From the NCBI RefSeq assembly GCF_029168945.1, contig NC_083607.1, forward strand, positions 34,147,257-34,211,256: a stretch of DNA of 64,000 nucleotides, given 5' to 3'. The notes beneath the pieces were generated by a model. It saw only the letters and a list, made by a program, of their open reading frames with translations. It was not told the origin of the DNA and made no database searches. This DNA comes from Cannabis sativa. Taxonomy: Eukaryota; Streptophyta; Magnoliopsida; Rosales; Cannabaceae. A program made the translations under genes and the position numbers. Below are positions 12,201-23,204 of this stretch, piece by piece (position 1 is the stretch's first letter; every line of letters starts with the position of its first letter).

Positions 12201-12473
12201 CGGGGCGGTTAGGCCTGGAGCGTACGATCATCGGGACAGCGAGGCTATTTTTGTAATTAGTCGCTAGGTGACAAGTATTTTGTATAGACAGTAAACTTTT
12301 GTAAATAGTTTTGTAATCGGGATCCCGAGTATTTTGTATAAATATTTTATAAGTTTAATTAAAAAGCAAAATTTTTAATTAATATCGTTTTCCATAAACC
12401 TCGTTGATTAGCAACGAGGTGCACAGTACGTTTAAAAATCACGTAATACGCCTATGCTAGTTAGGGTGTTACA
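9269..12473 (+). mobile_element. Gypsy remnant D1: two LTR parts with gag-pol deleted
   Basis: A left-truncated 5' LTR (9,269-9,983) ends GATGTTACA. It is followed by the primer site TGGTATCAAAGCC (9,987) and the untranslated leader that precedes gag in elements A and C. At about 10,252 the leader jumps straight into the middle part of a 3' LTR, which runs to 12,473. All of gag, pol, the purine tract and the first ~130 bases of the 3' LTR are therefore missing. The LTR subfamily differs from A and C (GGCTAGAGTATGACTAGCAG blocks) and resembles that of B. The same deletion is in D2. Confidence 0.88.
11640..11965 (+). repeat. Tandem ~75-100-bp blocks inside the D1 LTR
   Basis: CATCGGTACAGGCTAGAGTATGAC starts near 11,651, 11,726, 11,826 and 11,900, each followed by a GACCGAGTATAGGCTG-type tail. 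The same arrays occur in the B LTR (34,922-35,197) and in D2 (57,945-58,260). Copy number varies between LTRs of this subfamily. Confidence 0.8.
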
Positions 12474-14266
12474 GTTTTTGTTGTATTCTTAAAACGATCA
12501 CTCTAGATTTTACCTTAAGCAAAAGAAATTTGAAATGTTTGAAAAATTTCATGAATTTCTAGCAAGTTGAAAAACCATTAAGGTAAGTGGTTAAAGATCT
12601 TGCGAACTGATAGGGGTGGAGAAATATTTAGTAGATATGCAGTTCAAAGATCATTAAATTGATTTTTGAATTATATCCAAACTTACCTCCCCAGAAATTC
12701 GATTTGCATATTGATGATTAGTTACTAGTTGTTGCCTAAATCCTTCTATAGTAATACAATTTTAGAATGATGCAATGGTTGTATACTTAATGTAAATCAT
12801 TACTAGATTCATGGATGACCTAATCGAAATCTTAAGAAAAGCTAGAACTGTTAACCATGGTTTGCATGTTTGTTAGCTATTCTAAGTGATTAGGGATGGA
12901 CAATCCCATAGTCATTAGATAAGAAAGTGTTTGTTTAAACAAATACTAATTTTCTAAGAAAATGACTAAGTCTGAAAATAAAGTAGCAAATAAAGGAGAT
13001 ATTTTTTCTTGATTCTAAAAGTGTTCTACCATATTATTCTACATATGATGATCCCACTGCCTCTGTTGTCTTGACACAACCGAAGAGGTCAATACCATTT
13101 ATGTTTTCTTAGACATAATTCACGGTACCTTGTCGTAGTGGGAGGGTTTCTAGGAACTCACCTTCTTATGACTTGGAAGACACTAGTGATTAAAATCCAT
13201 TGTGAGTTTAAACAAGTGATGGATTGTCAAAAATAAGAAACTAAGAAGAAAGCCAAGAGAACTATGATTAAAACCATTCATGTGGAATAACCTAAAGTTT
13301 TCTATTACAAGGACATGAAAGAAAATTTTTGTTTATAAGTCTATTCAATGGACATAACAAAACTTCTCGTTCCTAGTATTATATGTTTGAGTTTATCTAA
13401 ACCTATGGCTCATGGTATACCTGGTTAATTACTTATTCTAGTGCAAGGAGCTTACTTCGGTAAGATGATGAAGCATTTTTTTTAATGGCAATCTATAGAA
13501 GCTTCTCAACTTCTAGGCATAGATTTTATTTATCTAAGGAAAAGTCTCAACTATTCCAGAAAAGATAAAACCATGAAAGAATTTCTTAAATCAACAGTGA
13601 GAGGTGTCAGATATGCTTTAGTATGCCTTAGACCAGACACCTACTGTTGAGTGGGAGTAATGAGTAGGTATCAGATTTATCAAGGAGAGGAACATTGGAA
13701 GACAATCAAGTAAATCTTAAGACTAAGAAGAGGAACTATATGTTGGTCGATAAGGGTGTGTTTAAAACTCTTAGACTACACCACATCAGATTTCGAAACT
13801 TGCCTTTGTGCTAGAAAGTCTGCTGATAAGATGGTAATTACTCTAGAGGTGGAGTAGTGATTTTGGAGAAATGTAAAAAACCTATTTGAAGTCTCTAGGT
13901 CTACCAGAGAGAAACTGAATGTTAAAGATGCAGGATATGTACTTATTCAGTCTAAGGAAAGTTCTATACATTTGTTGCACCGTTCCAACTTGTCTTAACT
14001 ACTAGTGTTATTTCCTGATTAACCAAAAAGTAGTTGCCAAAAGTATAGAATCTTGTATCCCAAGAGAGTAGACATATAGAGAGGAATTTCACAATATCAA
14101 GGATTTTGTGATTAAGGAAGAGTAATGGTGGAGAAAAGGTTGTGTTTAATTCAACATGTCAGATCCTATTACGAGGAGTATACTACTACTACACTTGATT
14201 TGTATATCAAGCTGTTGAGATTATTTGAAATGCATATTTTGTTTTATATTAGTGCAAGTGGGAGTT
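12474..14266 (+). pseudogene. Decayed Ty1/copia pol remnant (RT end / RNase H), element H1
   Basis: There is no open frame, but translating about 13,602-13,740 gives recognisable copia RT/RNase H linker words: GVRYALVCLRPD (TRPD motif), VMSRYQ and HWKTIK, with TGA and TAA stops between them. Near 14,020-14,160 a broken frame retains IERKYH- and ADP-like RNase H tail patterns. The segment ends in the purine tract AAGTGGGAG directly before an LTR beginning TGTTAGG, the standard copia 3' arrangement. Gypsy remnant D1 abuts the left end. The 5' part of this copia element is not present. Confidence 0.75.
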
Positions 14267-16141
14267 TGTTAGGTTTTGTGCCCTAAATAAAACTCATTTC
14301 AATATAATCAGATTTACTTATTAATAAAGATCAGAAATAATATTTTATGTTGCATGATTCACATGATTTATTTCATGATTATATATATAATGTATGAATT
14401 CTATTTAAGTCCTGAACATATGAATTTATTAATGATTATAGTGTTGTCAGCACAGTGGAATATAATCTTAATTATATGTTCGAAAGTTTATTCCCTGATT
14501 TGTCAGTTCACTGGATTTAAACTGACATGATAATCAGCGATAGGTATTCTTACACCTTGGATAAGTAATATGTCCTTTCTAGGGCGTTGGCAAAGTTTAC
14601 CAGTATCGGATGTATGGAGTATACATCGGAAGGGACCGATATTGAACTTTGATTAGATATATTAAAATTTACCGTAATATCTATTCAATTCATTATCACC
14701 TGTTGATCCTAGATCAAATGATCTTAATCCTTATATGGTTAGGTTCGATCTCAAGAGTATTATACATGTTCTTTTATTTGTTAGTTAAGCCTACTTTTTG
14801 GTCAGGGTGATACGTACATTTTGGGAACATGATAGTATAATTGAGTGGGAGCGCTAACATAAATATGGAGTCTATAACTTCTATAGGAATTTAGAAGTGA
14901 AACGATGATATCCTTCGAGCTTGGATAAATAGAGATAAATGGTGGAGATCTCATTTCACTTCACTGAAATATCATTTATACGGAGCTAAGTGTTTTAAGG
15001 ATAAAATACATTGAAGGTGTAACGGTAATTTAGTACCTATTCAATGTAGACCACCTATTAGAGGGTCATTGATCAAATTAGGATTATAACAATAAATAAT
15101 TAATAGTGTATCTGCATCGTGGAACATATAGAGCGTTCTATATGACTGAGAGTGCAATTCCAAGTTCTAAGTGTGGATTCAATGAGGAATGAATAAGTTA
15201 GGGAATTTACTTGGTAAATTCGGTTCGACTTATTGAAAGCTCGGTTATATAGACCCATGGTCCCCATACTAGTTGAGACCATACTGCTTGTAAGACTCAG
15301 TTAATTGATTTTAATTAATCAATTATTATTCTAAAGTTAGACTATGTCTAGTTTATGAATTTTCACTAAGCAAGGGCGAAATTGTAAAGAAAAGAGATTC
15401 TAGGTTTTATTTTTTAATTAAGAGACTTTATATATCTAATTAATAAATATATTAAATGACAATATTATTTAATAATTAATTTTTGGTTATTAAATAATTA
15501 GAATTGGCATTTAAATGGTTGAATTGAAAAATTGGTATTTTTGAGAAAGTGGGATTAAGAAATGACAAAATGGCAAAATTGCAAAGTGAGGCCCATTATC
15601 CTCTAATATGGCCAGCCACTTTGTATAGGGTTTACCATTTATATTTTTCATTATTTTAATGCCATACAATTCTAACCTAAATGTAGATGGCATTCTATAA
15701 ATAGAAAGTGATGGCTTCAGGAAACAAGGCAATGCATCTAATTTCCTTCAGAGAAAATTCTAAGCCTTCTCAAGCCGCCACTCTCTCTTCTCTTTTCTTC
15801 TCTTCAATTTCGAACCTTTGAGTTAATAGAGTAGTGCCCACACACATCAAGTGGTATCTCAATCATAGTGTGGAAGATTGTGAAGAATCCAATCAACAAG
15901 AAGGAGAATCAGCATCAATGAATGAGAGAAAGAGATCCAGGTTCAGATCTTGTTAAGTTCTGCTACAGAAAGGAATCAAGCACTAGAGATCTGAACGGAA
16001 GGAGTCACTATATTCCGCAGCACCCAATGTAAGGTTTTCTTGAACCCATATTTGTTTATTTCATTATTTTAGAATTCATATTAGGATGTTAATGAAACAT
16101 ACATGGTAGTAAATCTAGATCCTGGTAAAATATTTCCAACA
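14267..16141 (+). repeat. Ty1/copia 3' LTR (element H1), 1,875 bp
   Basis: It starts TGTTAGGTTTTGTGCCC after the purine tract AAGTGGGAG and ends ATATTTCCAACA, giving TG...CA termini. Near-identical to 60,561-62,434 (the segmental duplication). Diverged copies of its right part are at 52,741-54,021 (plus) and 28,257-29,057 (minus). It contains no gene; the short frames at 15,100-15,282 and 15,511-15,732 are incidental. Confidence 0.88.
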
Positions 16142-16740
16142 TGGAGATCATCCCTTATGTCTGACTGCCATCGCCGATCATCAAGAACAAAGCCAAACTG
16201 AAAAAAAAAAAAAACAATGACGGCCAATAATCAACAGCTTAATCTTAGCAACTTGCAAATCACAAACGTGAATTAATCAACAACAATCAACTACACAGAA
16301 AAGCAATCGATAAAAAAAATCAAATACAAAAATATAACTAAAAAACAAAGCAGAACATTCATTCACTCCAAAGATTTACATAATCTTCGAAACATGTGTA
16401 TTCGTTCTTCACAAAGATTTACATATGCTCATAATGATAAATTAAAATATATACACTTAAATTCTACTATTCAAAATATAATTGTTAATTTAGTGATCAA
16501 TAAAATATGAATACTTATAAATAATAATAATAATAAAAATTGATTATAATAAAATAAATATATAATAAACAATTAATTATAGATAACCAAACTAATCAAT
16601 AGAACCGGTTCTACAAATTAATTATAATCTGGCTCCTTAAATTAATTAAATTTAAAAATCAATTTCTAAAATAAATAATTCAATAAAACTCATTAGTATC
16701 GAAAAAGTCGCTGGAAAAATCACCGATATTGAAAAAATCA
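16142..16740. other. Low-copy flank of the copia LTR, no gene seen
   Basis: AT-rich sequence with a poly-A run near 16,200, repeated CTTCACAAAGATTTACAT-like words and single AACCGGTT-type words. No coding frame, RNA gene or transposon terminus is recognisable. The corresponding part of copy 2 has an A run two bases longer. Confidence 0.5.
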
Positions 16741-16744
16741 TCGG

Positions 16745-17640
16745 AGTTAAATGTCTCAAATATAAACTAAAATAGAACAAGTTCTATAACATAATAAGTA
16801 AAAACAAATAATAATGAATAACTCAAACCGGTTATAATTCAAATAGAACAGGTTTTATAACATAATAAATAAAAACAAATAGCACAAAATAACTGAAACC
16901 AATTATAATTAAAATAGAACTAGTTCTATAACAGTCTTATAATAAATAAAAACAAATAATAACAAATAACTCAAACCGGTTATAATTAAAATAGAACTGG
17001 TTCTATAACAGTCTTATAATAAATAAAAATAAATAACAATAAATAACTCAAACCGGTTATAATTAAAATTGAACCGATTATAATTCAAATAGAACCGGTT
17101 TTATAACATAATCAATAAAAACAAATAACACAAAATAACTCAAACAATTAGAATTAAAATAGAATCGGTTCTATAACAGTCTTATAATAAATAAAAACAA
17201 ATAACAATGAATAACTCAAACCGGTTATAATTAAAATAGAACTGGTTCTATAACAATCTTATAATAAATGAAACAAAATAACACTAAATAACTCAAACCG
17301 GTTATAATTCAAATAGAACCGGTTTTATAGCATAAACAATAAAAACAAATAACACAAAATAACTCAAACCAATTATAATTAAAATAGAACGGGTTCTATA
17401 ACAATCTTATAATAAATAAAAACAAATAGCAATGAATAACTTAAACCGGTTATAATTAAAATAGAACTGGTTTTATAACAGTCTTATAATAAATGAAAAC
17501 AAATAACACCAAATAACTCAAACCGGTTATAATTAAAATAGAACCGGTTCTATAACATAATGAATAAAAATAAATAACACAGAATAATTCAAACTGGTTA
17601 TAATTAAAAGAAAAAGAAGAAACTAAAATATAATTTTAAA
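16745..17640. repeat. Degenerate ~76-bp AT-rich minisatellite with AACCGGTT palindromes
   Basis: About eleven to twelve units, each with an AACTCAAACCGGTTATAATT core, then AAAATAGAACCGGTTCTATAACA and a TAATAAATAAAAACAAATAACA spacer. Core starts near 16,837, 16,974, 17,051, 17,220, 17,297, 17,454, 17,522 and others give spacings of roughly 64-91 bases. Each unit carries one or two copies of AACCGGTT or a one-base variant. No coding potential. The same array is at about 63,044-63,910. Confidence 0.88.
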
Positions 17641-17941
17641 AAAAAATGAGTTCCACAACAAAATGAACAAAAATAAATAACACATAATACCTCATAAAAT
17701 TGCTTATAATGTTTTTCTTAAGAAACGTTGGGGATCAATTCCAAAAATACTAAAGCATAAATATATACAGAACCGGTTCCATAACAAATTATATCACACA
17801 AATAACTCAAAAATATAAGATAATGAAACTGATTATTTTTATTAAAAAAATAAGATTAACAAATAATAACACATAATTAACTCAAAATAAAGACTTTTGT
17901 TAATGACTTACAAAAATGATTTGTGCTCTTTTATTTGGCAG

Positions 17942-18048
17942 AAAATTTGTAGAGAAAAACTACCAAGATTTGAAAGCATTGAAGCGGAGGCTTCCATTCT
18001 TGATCTTGGAATGCAAAGGAGTTGAACCTCAATTATGGGCAAGATATG
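17942..18048 (+). pseudogene. Fragment resembling one exon of NDUFA2 / complex I B8 subunit
   Basis: Translation gives FVEKNYQDLKALKRRLPF then LILECKGVEPQLWARY, which I recognise as the central part of the mitochondrial NADH dehydrogenase B8 subunit (NDUFA2; thioredoxin-like fold). A typical plant version has an RECSG core and ends in WARYD. The block is bounded by a splice-acceptor-like TTTTATTTGGCAG (ends 17,941) and a donor-like GTATTT at 18,049. The exon ends one base into a codon, as expected for the Asp after WARY. No flanking exons were found within about 1 kb, and conserved positions are altered. It is most likely a gene fragment carried in the cassette. Identification is by memory of the family, not by a search. 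Confidence 0.65.
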
Positions 18049-18680
18049 GTATTTTCTATGCCTCTTTTGTCTTTTTAATTTATGTCATGTATTTTAAACT
18101 AAAATTTTTCTTATATTTGGTGAACTGAGCCTGAAAATTCTGACATTTTAATATAAAAATGGGTGTGGTTGAACCAAAAAGATCTTATATTAGCTATATT
18201 GTGATGTTAAATTTGATAATATTTTGCTACTGAAAATTGTATGGGTATCTTATTGAATTGAAAAGTTTTATACTTGATAATATCTAGTAGCAATTCTAGA
18301 GTGATATAATGGGAATTAGAGGAAGAGAAAGTCCTTAGTTTTTTAGAATTACAGTGGAAGAAGTAAGCATCCTAAGATATTCTATACTATTGCACATTTT
18401 TCTTTTCTTTCCAAAAAATGCTTTGAATTTTGAAATTTATTCAATAAATCTGCTAATTGTTGCATGTTTTAGAAAATTTTCTTAGTTCTTACTTTTGACG
18501 CTGTGACGATGTCTATGGCAGATATTATAATATTCAATCTCTACCATAAGAAGGTTCCTCTACTCCCCTTTGTTTTTATTATCTGCTTTGTCTTCATCTT
18601 TCTCCTTCTCTCTTCCATAAGAAACACTATTTCAATTCCTTTGCATTCTCATCATCGATCGATTTAATTCTCCAAAACAA
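18049..18680. other. Intron-like / intergenic AT-rich sequence
   Basis: No convincing coding sequence. If the NDUFA2-like fragment were part of a gene, this would be intron. I could not find a believable next exon. A CT-rich stretch at 18,575-18,620 precedes the ORF at 18,681. Confidence 0.4.
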
Positions 18681-18944
18681 ATGGCTTATCCAACCCAGCT
18701 TCACCTGAATCCTGTGACTACTCGGATCAAAATTAGATTCGTGACCCGGTTGGGACATCCCCAAGGTACGACCATACGCGTAAAGAGATTTTCAAGGACT
18801 GAAATTGCATCTCTGACAATAAATCTAACGGTCGGGATCTCATCAACTGGCCCTGGAAACCCACCTATTGCCAACTCTAATCATTCGATCCCACTGCTTT
18901 TCTCCACACACGTACAGAGACACCGCCATTGGTACTTAGCTTGA
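18681..18944 (+). CDS. Short orphan ORF, 87 aa, function unknown
   Basis: I do not recognise this protein. The ATG lies in a favourable plant context (ACAAATGGC) behind a CT-rich, leader-like stretch, and base composition is less AT-biased than the surroundings. The product is basic (HPQGTTIRVKRFSRTE region) without a clear signal peptide, membrane segment or repeat. It lies about 1.7 kb upstream of the synthase pseudogene, on the same strand. It could be the first exon of a degraded host gene, a leftover of a transposon, or chance. The low confidence reflects the lack of any family match. Confidence 0.25.
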   Translation: MAYPTQLHLNPVTTRIKIRFVTRLGHPQGTTIRVKRFSRTEIASLTINLTVGISSTGPGNPPIANSNHSIPLLFSTHVQRHRHWYLA

Positions 18945-20500
18945 GTCAAGCATTTAATTTAATATTATATATATATAAAAAAAAGTAAACTATGGGATTT
19001 TTACAATTTTTTATAAAAATATGGCATAAAAAAAATATATATTAATGTAAAAAAACTAAAATATCCATAACTCCAAAACATTATTTATTTATGCCATAAA
19101 AATGTTAACTCTTATAATTTTTCCATATACTATTTAATTTCTACTATAAATTAACAATAGTGTCAAGGAATATAATGGTCTTGATGAATCAAGTGTAAAT
19201 TGCCTAGTCCTTTTACAAACTCGTTTCTTCAAGTGGGCCAAAGCAAGGTCAAAGCCCAAGATATTTATCCAAGTGATCAAGAGTCCACTCTTCACACAAC
19301 ATCTCAATATCCTATAATTGGCACTATTTCATTTCATTTGAACATGGGAGTGGACTTCAGCAAAGAAAGTCATGTTTGTTCCCACTCCCCCAACAATCAT
19401 CTGATGAGCGTAGGTCACATTCACCAATTGCTCCACTTTCTCCACCATCTCGCCAAGTGTCTCCCATATTATCTTCTACCACTACAGTCAGTTTTTTGTG
19501 CCATTTAGCCCACTAAATGGTACACAAAAATACAATTTTGGAGAGCCAACTTTCACTATAAATTACACCCTTTTTATTGTAAAATTTATTAGATTTTAGA
19601 GTAGAGAAAATACATTTTGCTATTTTATTTTTCTCTCCTATTATTATTTTATTTATACTTATTTTAGTGACAAAAATGAGTGTATTAAAATAGTAATATT
19701 GCTGAGGTTAGAGTGTAGCTTTGTACTTCTTATTTTTAATATTGATATTGATTCCTATGTGTTTCATCTCCATATCTCATTTATTAAATTATTCTTCATC
19801 TCCATATCTCATTTATTAAATTATTCTTCATCTGATAATTTTTCTTCCAAATTTAATAGTATCTTTTATATAAGTTCAGTCATGTTTTTCTTATGTAAGT
19901 TAGACTATTAATTATTTTGATGTATTTATTATATTGTATGTCGTTTACTGCATTCTGCCAACATTGGTTTTTGTCGATTTATGATATATAATATGATATG
20001 CTGTTAAGTTAGAGGTAAGATTCAATTTATTTAAGATTATTTAATTTGCGCTTTTATTATATACATCTTCTAGTTGTAATTAATGGGGTAGAATTAAGAC
20101 TGTGTTTTGAATTAATATCGGTATTAGAATAGGATTTGCATGACTATATTTCTACCTTACCAAGTTTTTTATCTGATAACACCCTTTCACTTATTATTTT
20201 CTTATTTTTAATTTATTTATATTTTTACCATATTCTATTTATACTAATCTTAAGTGGTACATTACCTCCCTGTGGATACGACATATAATCTGTTTACTAT
20301 CGTGACCGAAGTATAACTAATTGGGCGACATCACACCTATATCCCACAAACTAGCTACTATAGTCAATTTCTTGTTTTTTTTTCCAATAGCCAATTTTAA
20401 ATGATGCCAAACTATTCAATGTATAATGTACATTTATTTTAAATAAGGGCTTCACCTAACAAATGTGCCTAATTTTAGTTAATTTATTTTTTTATCGCAT
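18945..20500. other. Intergenic sequence upstream of the synthase pseudogene
   Basis: No gene is supported. Noted: a hairpin around 19,494-19,530 (TTTTGTGCCATTTAG / CTAAATGGTACACAAAA), a 2 x 32-bp tandem duplication at 19,765-19,828, and a stretch near 20,255-20,335 (CCCTGTGGATACGACATATA, then GGGCGACATCAC) like the ends of old plant LTR retrotransposons. The latter is a weak assignment. Confidence 0.45.
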
Positions 20501-20575
20501 CTTACTATTTAAAGGAACTATCAAATTATAAAATATTTATGTCAATTCATTTGCCCCAACTCCAATATATAATAT

Positions 20576-20583
20576 TATAAATA
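20576..20583 (+). promoter_or_regulatory. Probable TATA box of the synthase pseudogene
   Basis: TATAAATA lies 52-59 bases upstream of the ATG at 20,635, a normal distance for a plant core promoter with a short leader. The surrounding sequence is very AT-rich, so other TATA-like words exist (for example 20,565). No experimental start is known from the sequence. Confidence 0.5.
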
Positions 20584-20634
20584 GGATAGTTCTCTATTCA
20601 TAATAATTCAAAATATCATTAGGACTGAAGAAAA

Positions 20635-22272
20635 ATGAATTGCTCAACATTCTCCTTTTGGTTTGTTTGCAAAATAATATTTTTCTTTCTCTCATTCAAT
20701 ATCCAAATTTCAATAGCTAATCCTCAAGAAAACTTCCTTAAATGCTTCTCGGAATATATTCCTAACAATCCAGCAAATCCAAAATTCATATACACTCAAC
20801 ACGACCAATTGTATATGTCTGTCCTGAATTCGACAATACAAAATCTTAGATTCACCTCTGATACAACCCCAAAACCACTCGTTATTGTCACTCCTTCAAA
20901 TGTCTCCCATATCCAGGCCAGTATTCTCTGCTCCAAGAAAGTTGGTTTGCAGATTCGAACTCGAAGCGGTGGCCATGATGCTGAGGGTTTGTCCTACATA
21001 TCTCAAGTCCCATTTGCTATAGTAGACTTGAGAAACATGCATACGGTCAAAGTAGATATTCATAGCCAAACTGCGTGGGTTGAAGCCGGAGCTACCCTTG
21101 GAGAAGTTTATTATTGGATCAATGAGATGAATGAGAATTTTAGTTTTCCTGGTGGGTATTGCCCTACTGTTGGCGTAGGTGGACACTTTAGTGGAGGAGG
21201 CTATGGAGCATTGATGCGAAATTATGGCCTTGCGGCTGATAATATCATTGATGCACACTTAGTCAATGTTGATGGAAAAGTTCTAGATCGAAAATCCATG
21301 GGAGAAGATCTATTTTGGGCTATACGTGGTGGAGGAGGAGAAAACTTTGGAATCATTGCAGCATGGAAAATCAAACTTGTTGTTGTCCCATCAAAGGCTA
21401 CTATATTCAGTGTTAAAAAGAACATGGAGATACATGGGCTTGTCAAGTTATTTAACAAATGGCAAAATATTGCTTACAAGTATGACAAAGATTTAATGCT
21501 CACGACTCACTTCAGAACTAGGAATATTACAGATAATCATGGGAAGAATAAGACTACAGTACATGGTTACTTCTCTTCCATTTTTCTTGGTGGAGTGGAT
21601 AGTCTAGTTGACTTGATGAACAAGAGCTTTCCTGAGTTGGGTATTAAAAAAACTGATTGCAAAGAATTGAGCTGGATTGATACAACCATCTTCTACAGTG
21701 GTGTTGTAAATTACAACACTGCTAATTTTAAAAAGGAAATTTTGCTTGATAGATCAGCTGGGAAGAAGACGGCTTTCTCAATTAAGTTAGACTATGTTAA
21801 GAAACTAATACCTGAAACTGCAATGGTCAAAATTTTGGAAAAATTATATGAAGAAGAGGTAGGAGTTGGGATGTATGTGTTGTACCCTTACGGTGGTATA
21901 ATGGATGAGATTTCAGAATCAACAATTCCATTCCTTCATCGAGCTTGAATAATGTATGAACTTTGGTACACTGCTACCTGGGAGAAGCAAGAAGATAACG
22001 AAAAGCATATAAACTGGGTTCGAAGTGTTTATAATTTCACAACTCCTTATGTGTCCCAAAATCCAAGATTGGCGTATCTCAATTATAGGGACCTTGATTT
22101 AGGAAAAACTAATCCTGAGAGTCCTAATAATTACACACAAGCACGTATTTGGGGTGAAAAGTATTTTGGTAAAAATTTTAACAGGTTAGTTAAGGTGAAA
22201 ACCAAAGCTGATCCCAATAATTTTTTTAGAAATGAACAAAGTATCCCACCTCTTCCACCGCGTCATCATTAA
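20635..22272 (+). pseudogene. CBCAS: Cannabichromenic acid synthase-like oxidocyclase, one in-frame stop
   Basis: Family members are secreted, FAD-dependent enzymes of the berberine-bridge type that cyclise cannabigerolic acid in glandular trichomes. The intronless frame spans 545 codons, the length of THCA synthase. Residues 1-28 are a hydrophobic signal peptide ([16 protein letters not shown]). The two residues that bind FAD covalently are present: His114 in RSGGH and Cys176 in [12 protein letters not shown]. The substrate-pocket His292 is present. Codon 438 (21,946-21,948) is TGA where the family has Gly (HRAG, then MYELWY). Reading continues in the same frame to the normal PPLPPRHH end. 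The truncated product would lack the catalytic Tyr484 (LNYRDLD) and the C-terminal lobe. The N-terminal signature ([18 protein letters not shown]) fits CBCAS rather than THCAS or CBDAS, from memory. The family assignment is near certain; the CBCAS subclass is about 80% sure. Confidence 0.92.
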
Positions 22273-22349
22273 TTATCTACCCATACTATGTATGCTCCCA
22301 AGTATGAAAATCTACATTACAACTGTGTAGACTATCATAAGATATATGT

Positions 22350-22360
22350 AATAAAATAAA
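22350..22360 (+). terminator. Probable polyadenylation signals of the synthase pseudogene
   Basis: Two overlapping AATAAA words lie 78-88 bases after the TAA at 22,270, followed by a T-rich stretch. This is a usual plant arrangement; position is inferred from sequence only. Confidence 0.5.
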
Positions 22361-23195
22361 TTGTCTTTCTTATTTCAATAGCAAATAAAATAATATTATT
22401 TGAGCTTATATGTTTATGGAACAATTTTAGTTTACATGTTCATGGATTAGAACATTATAATATATTTATTATTAAAATTTTTGGTACGTGTTCTTAAAAT
22501 GATAATTGAAGTTTTATAGTAAAAGAATATTGTGTATTGACTTTTTTTTTTAATTATAATCTAGAGTTACTTTTTAGAATTTTGAGTATATGTAGATAAG
22601 TTATAATCTTATTTTACTTTATTAAAGAACTTTTGGTTCAATTAGATTAATGATAAAAATGTTTGAGATCCACATATCCCTCTCCTTAGAAATTCAACAA
22701 GCTAGCTCTCGCATTACCAACCAAAATTTCTACAAACTCAAGACAATCAAGATTAACATAATTCAAAATACAAACTTATATTATAGAGTAGAAAACTTTA
22801 GATAACCTTCAAGAACTCTTCCATAATTAAGGTAGTATTTACATGAGAGGAATGATAACAAAAAAATAAGAATGTGAATGGGAATGAAAATAGGAATAGT
22901 ATAGAATTTAAAATGTATTACAAAAATTGATAAAAAAATTATAAAATATTTTATCATCTTGCATTGGAATAATATTTCATTCCAATTCAAAATAGTATAA
23001 TCATCGCACCAAAATGATGGAAAACTTATTTTATTGGAATAATATTCTAATACTTTAAAATGCAACCAAATAAAGGAATGAATCAAAAATTATTTCTTTC
23101 CATTCTATTCCGATTCATTACTTTGACCCAATTGTCACATTTTAAAGATTGAATTTTCCACCAAACAATCTGAATGTATGGTAAATGAATCCCAA
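22361..23195. other. 3' flank of the synthase pseudogene; possible MITE-like element
   Basis: AT-rich and without genes. Around 22,845-23,130 the ends carry related words in opposite orientation (GGAATGATAACA ... GAATGGGAATGAAA on the left; TTCCATTCTATTCCGATTCATTACTTTG on the right). This resembles the imperfect terminal inverted repeats of a small DNA transposon derivative. I could not fix exact termini or a target duplication. Confidence 0.35.
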
Positions 23196-23204
23196 TTGAG
23201 AGTG

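Larger units (their letters stand above)
9840..17701 (+). repeat. Segmental duplication, copy 1 (left unit of a ~46.3-kb tandem cassette)
   Basis: This interval matches 56,133-64,000 base for base with only scattered differences. The coordinate offset is 46,294 at the left end, 46,295 at 12,473, 46,293 at 16,141 and 46,299 at 17,701. The match continues to the window end. Left of 9,840 the flank is gypsy LTR sequence, whereas left of 56,133 it is copia-derived sequence, so the match begins abruptly here. Confidence 0.95.

Noticed and set aside
19200..19508. 102-codon ORF upstream of the synthase
   Set aside because: No recognisable motif, composition as the surroundings, and its end lies in a hairpin-forming repeat; likely chance.
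21952..22272. A separate 106-codon gene after the synthase frame
   Set aside because: It is in the same frame as the upstream 437 codons, separated only by the TGA and one ATA codon, and is plainly the C-terminal lobe of the same oxidocyclase.
22781..23086. 101-codon minus-strand ORF with hydrophobic runs
   Set aside because: AT-rich sequence gives Phe/Ile-rich translations by chance; no start context, family or conservation.
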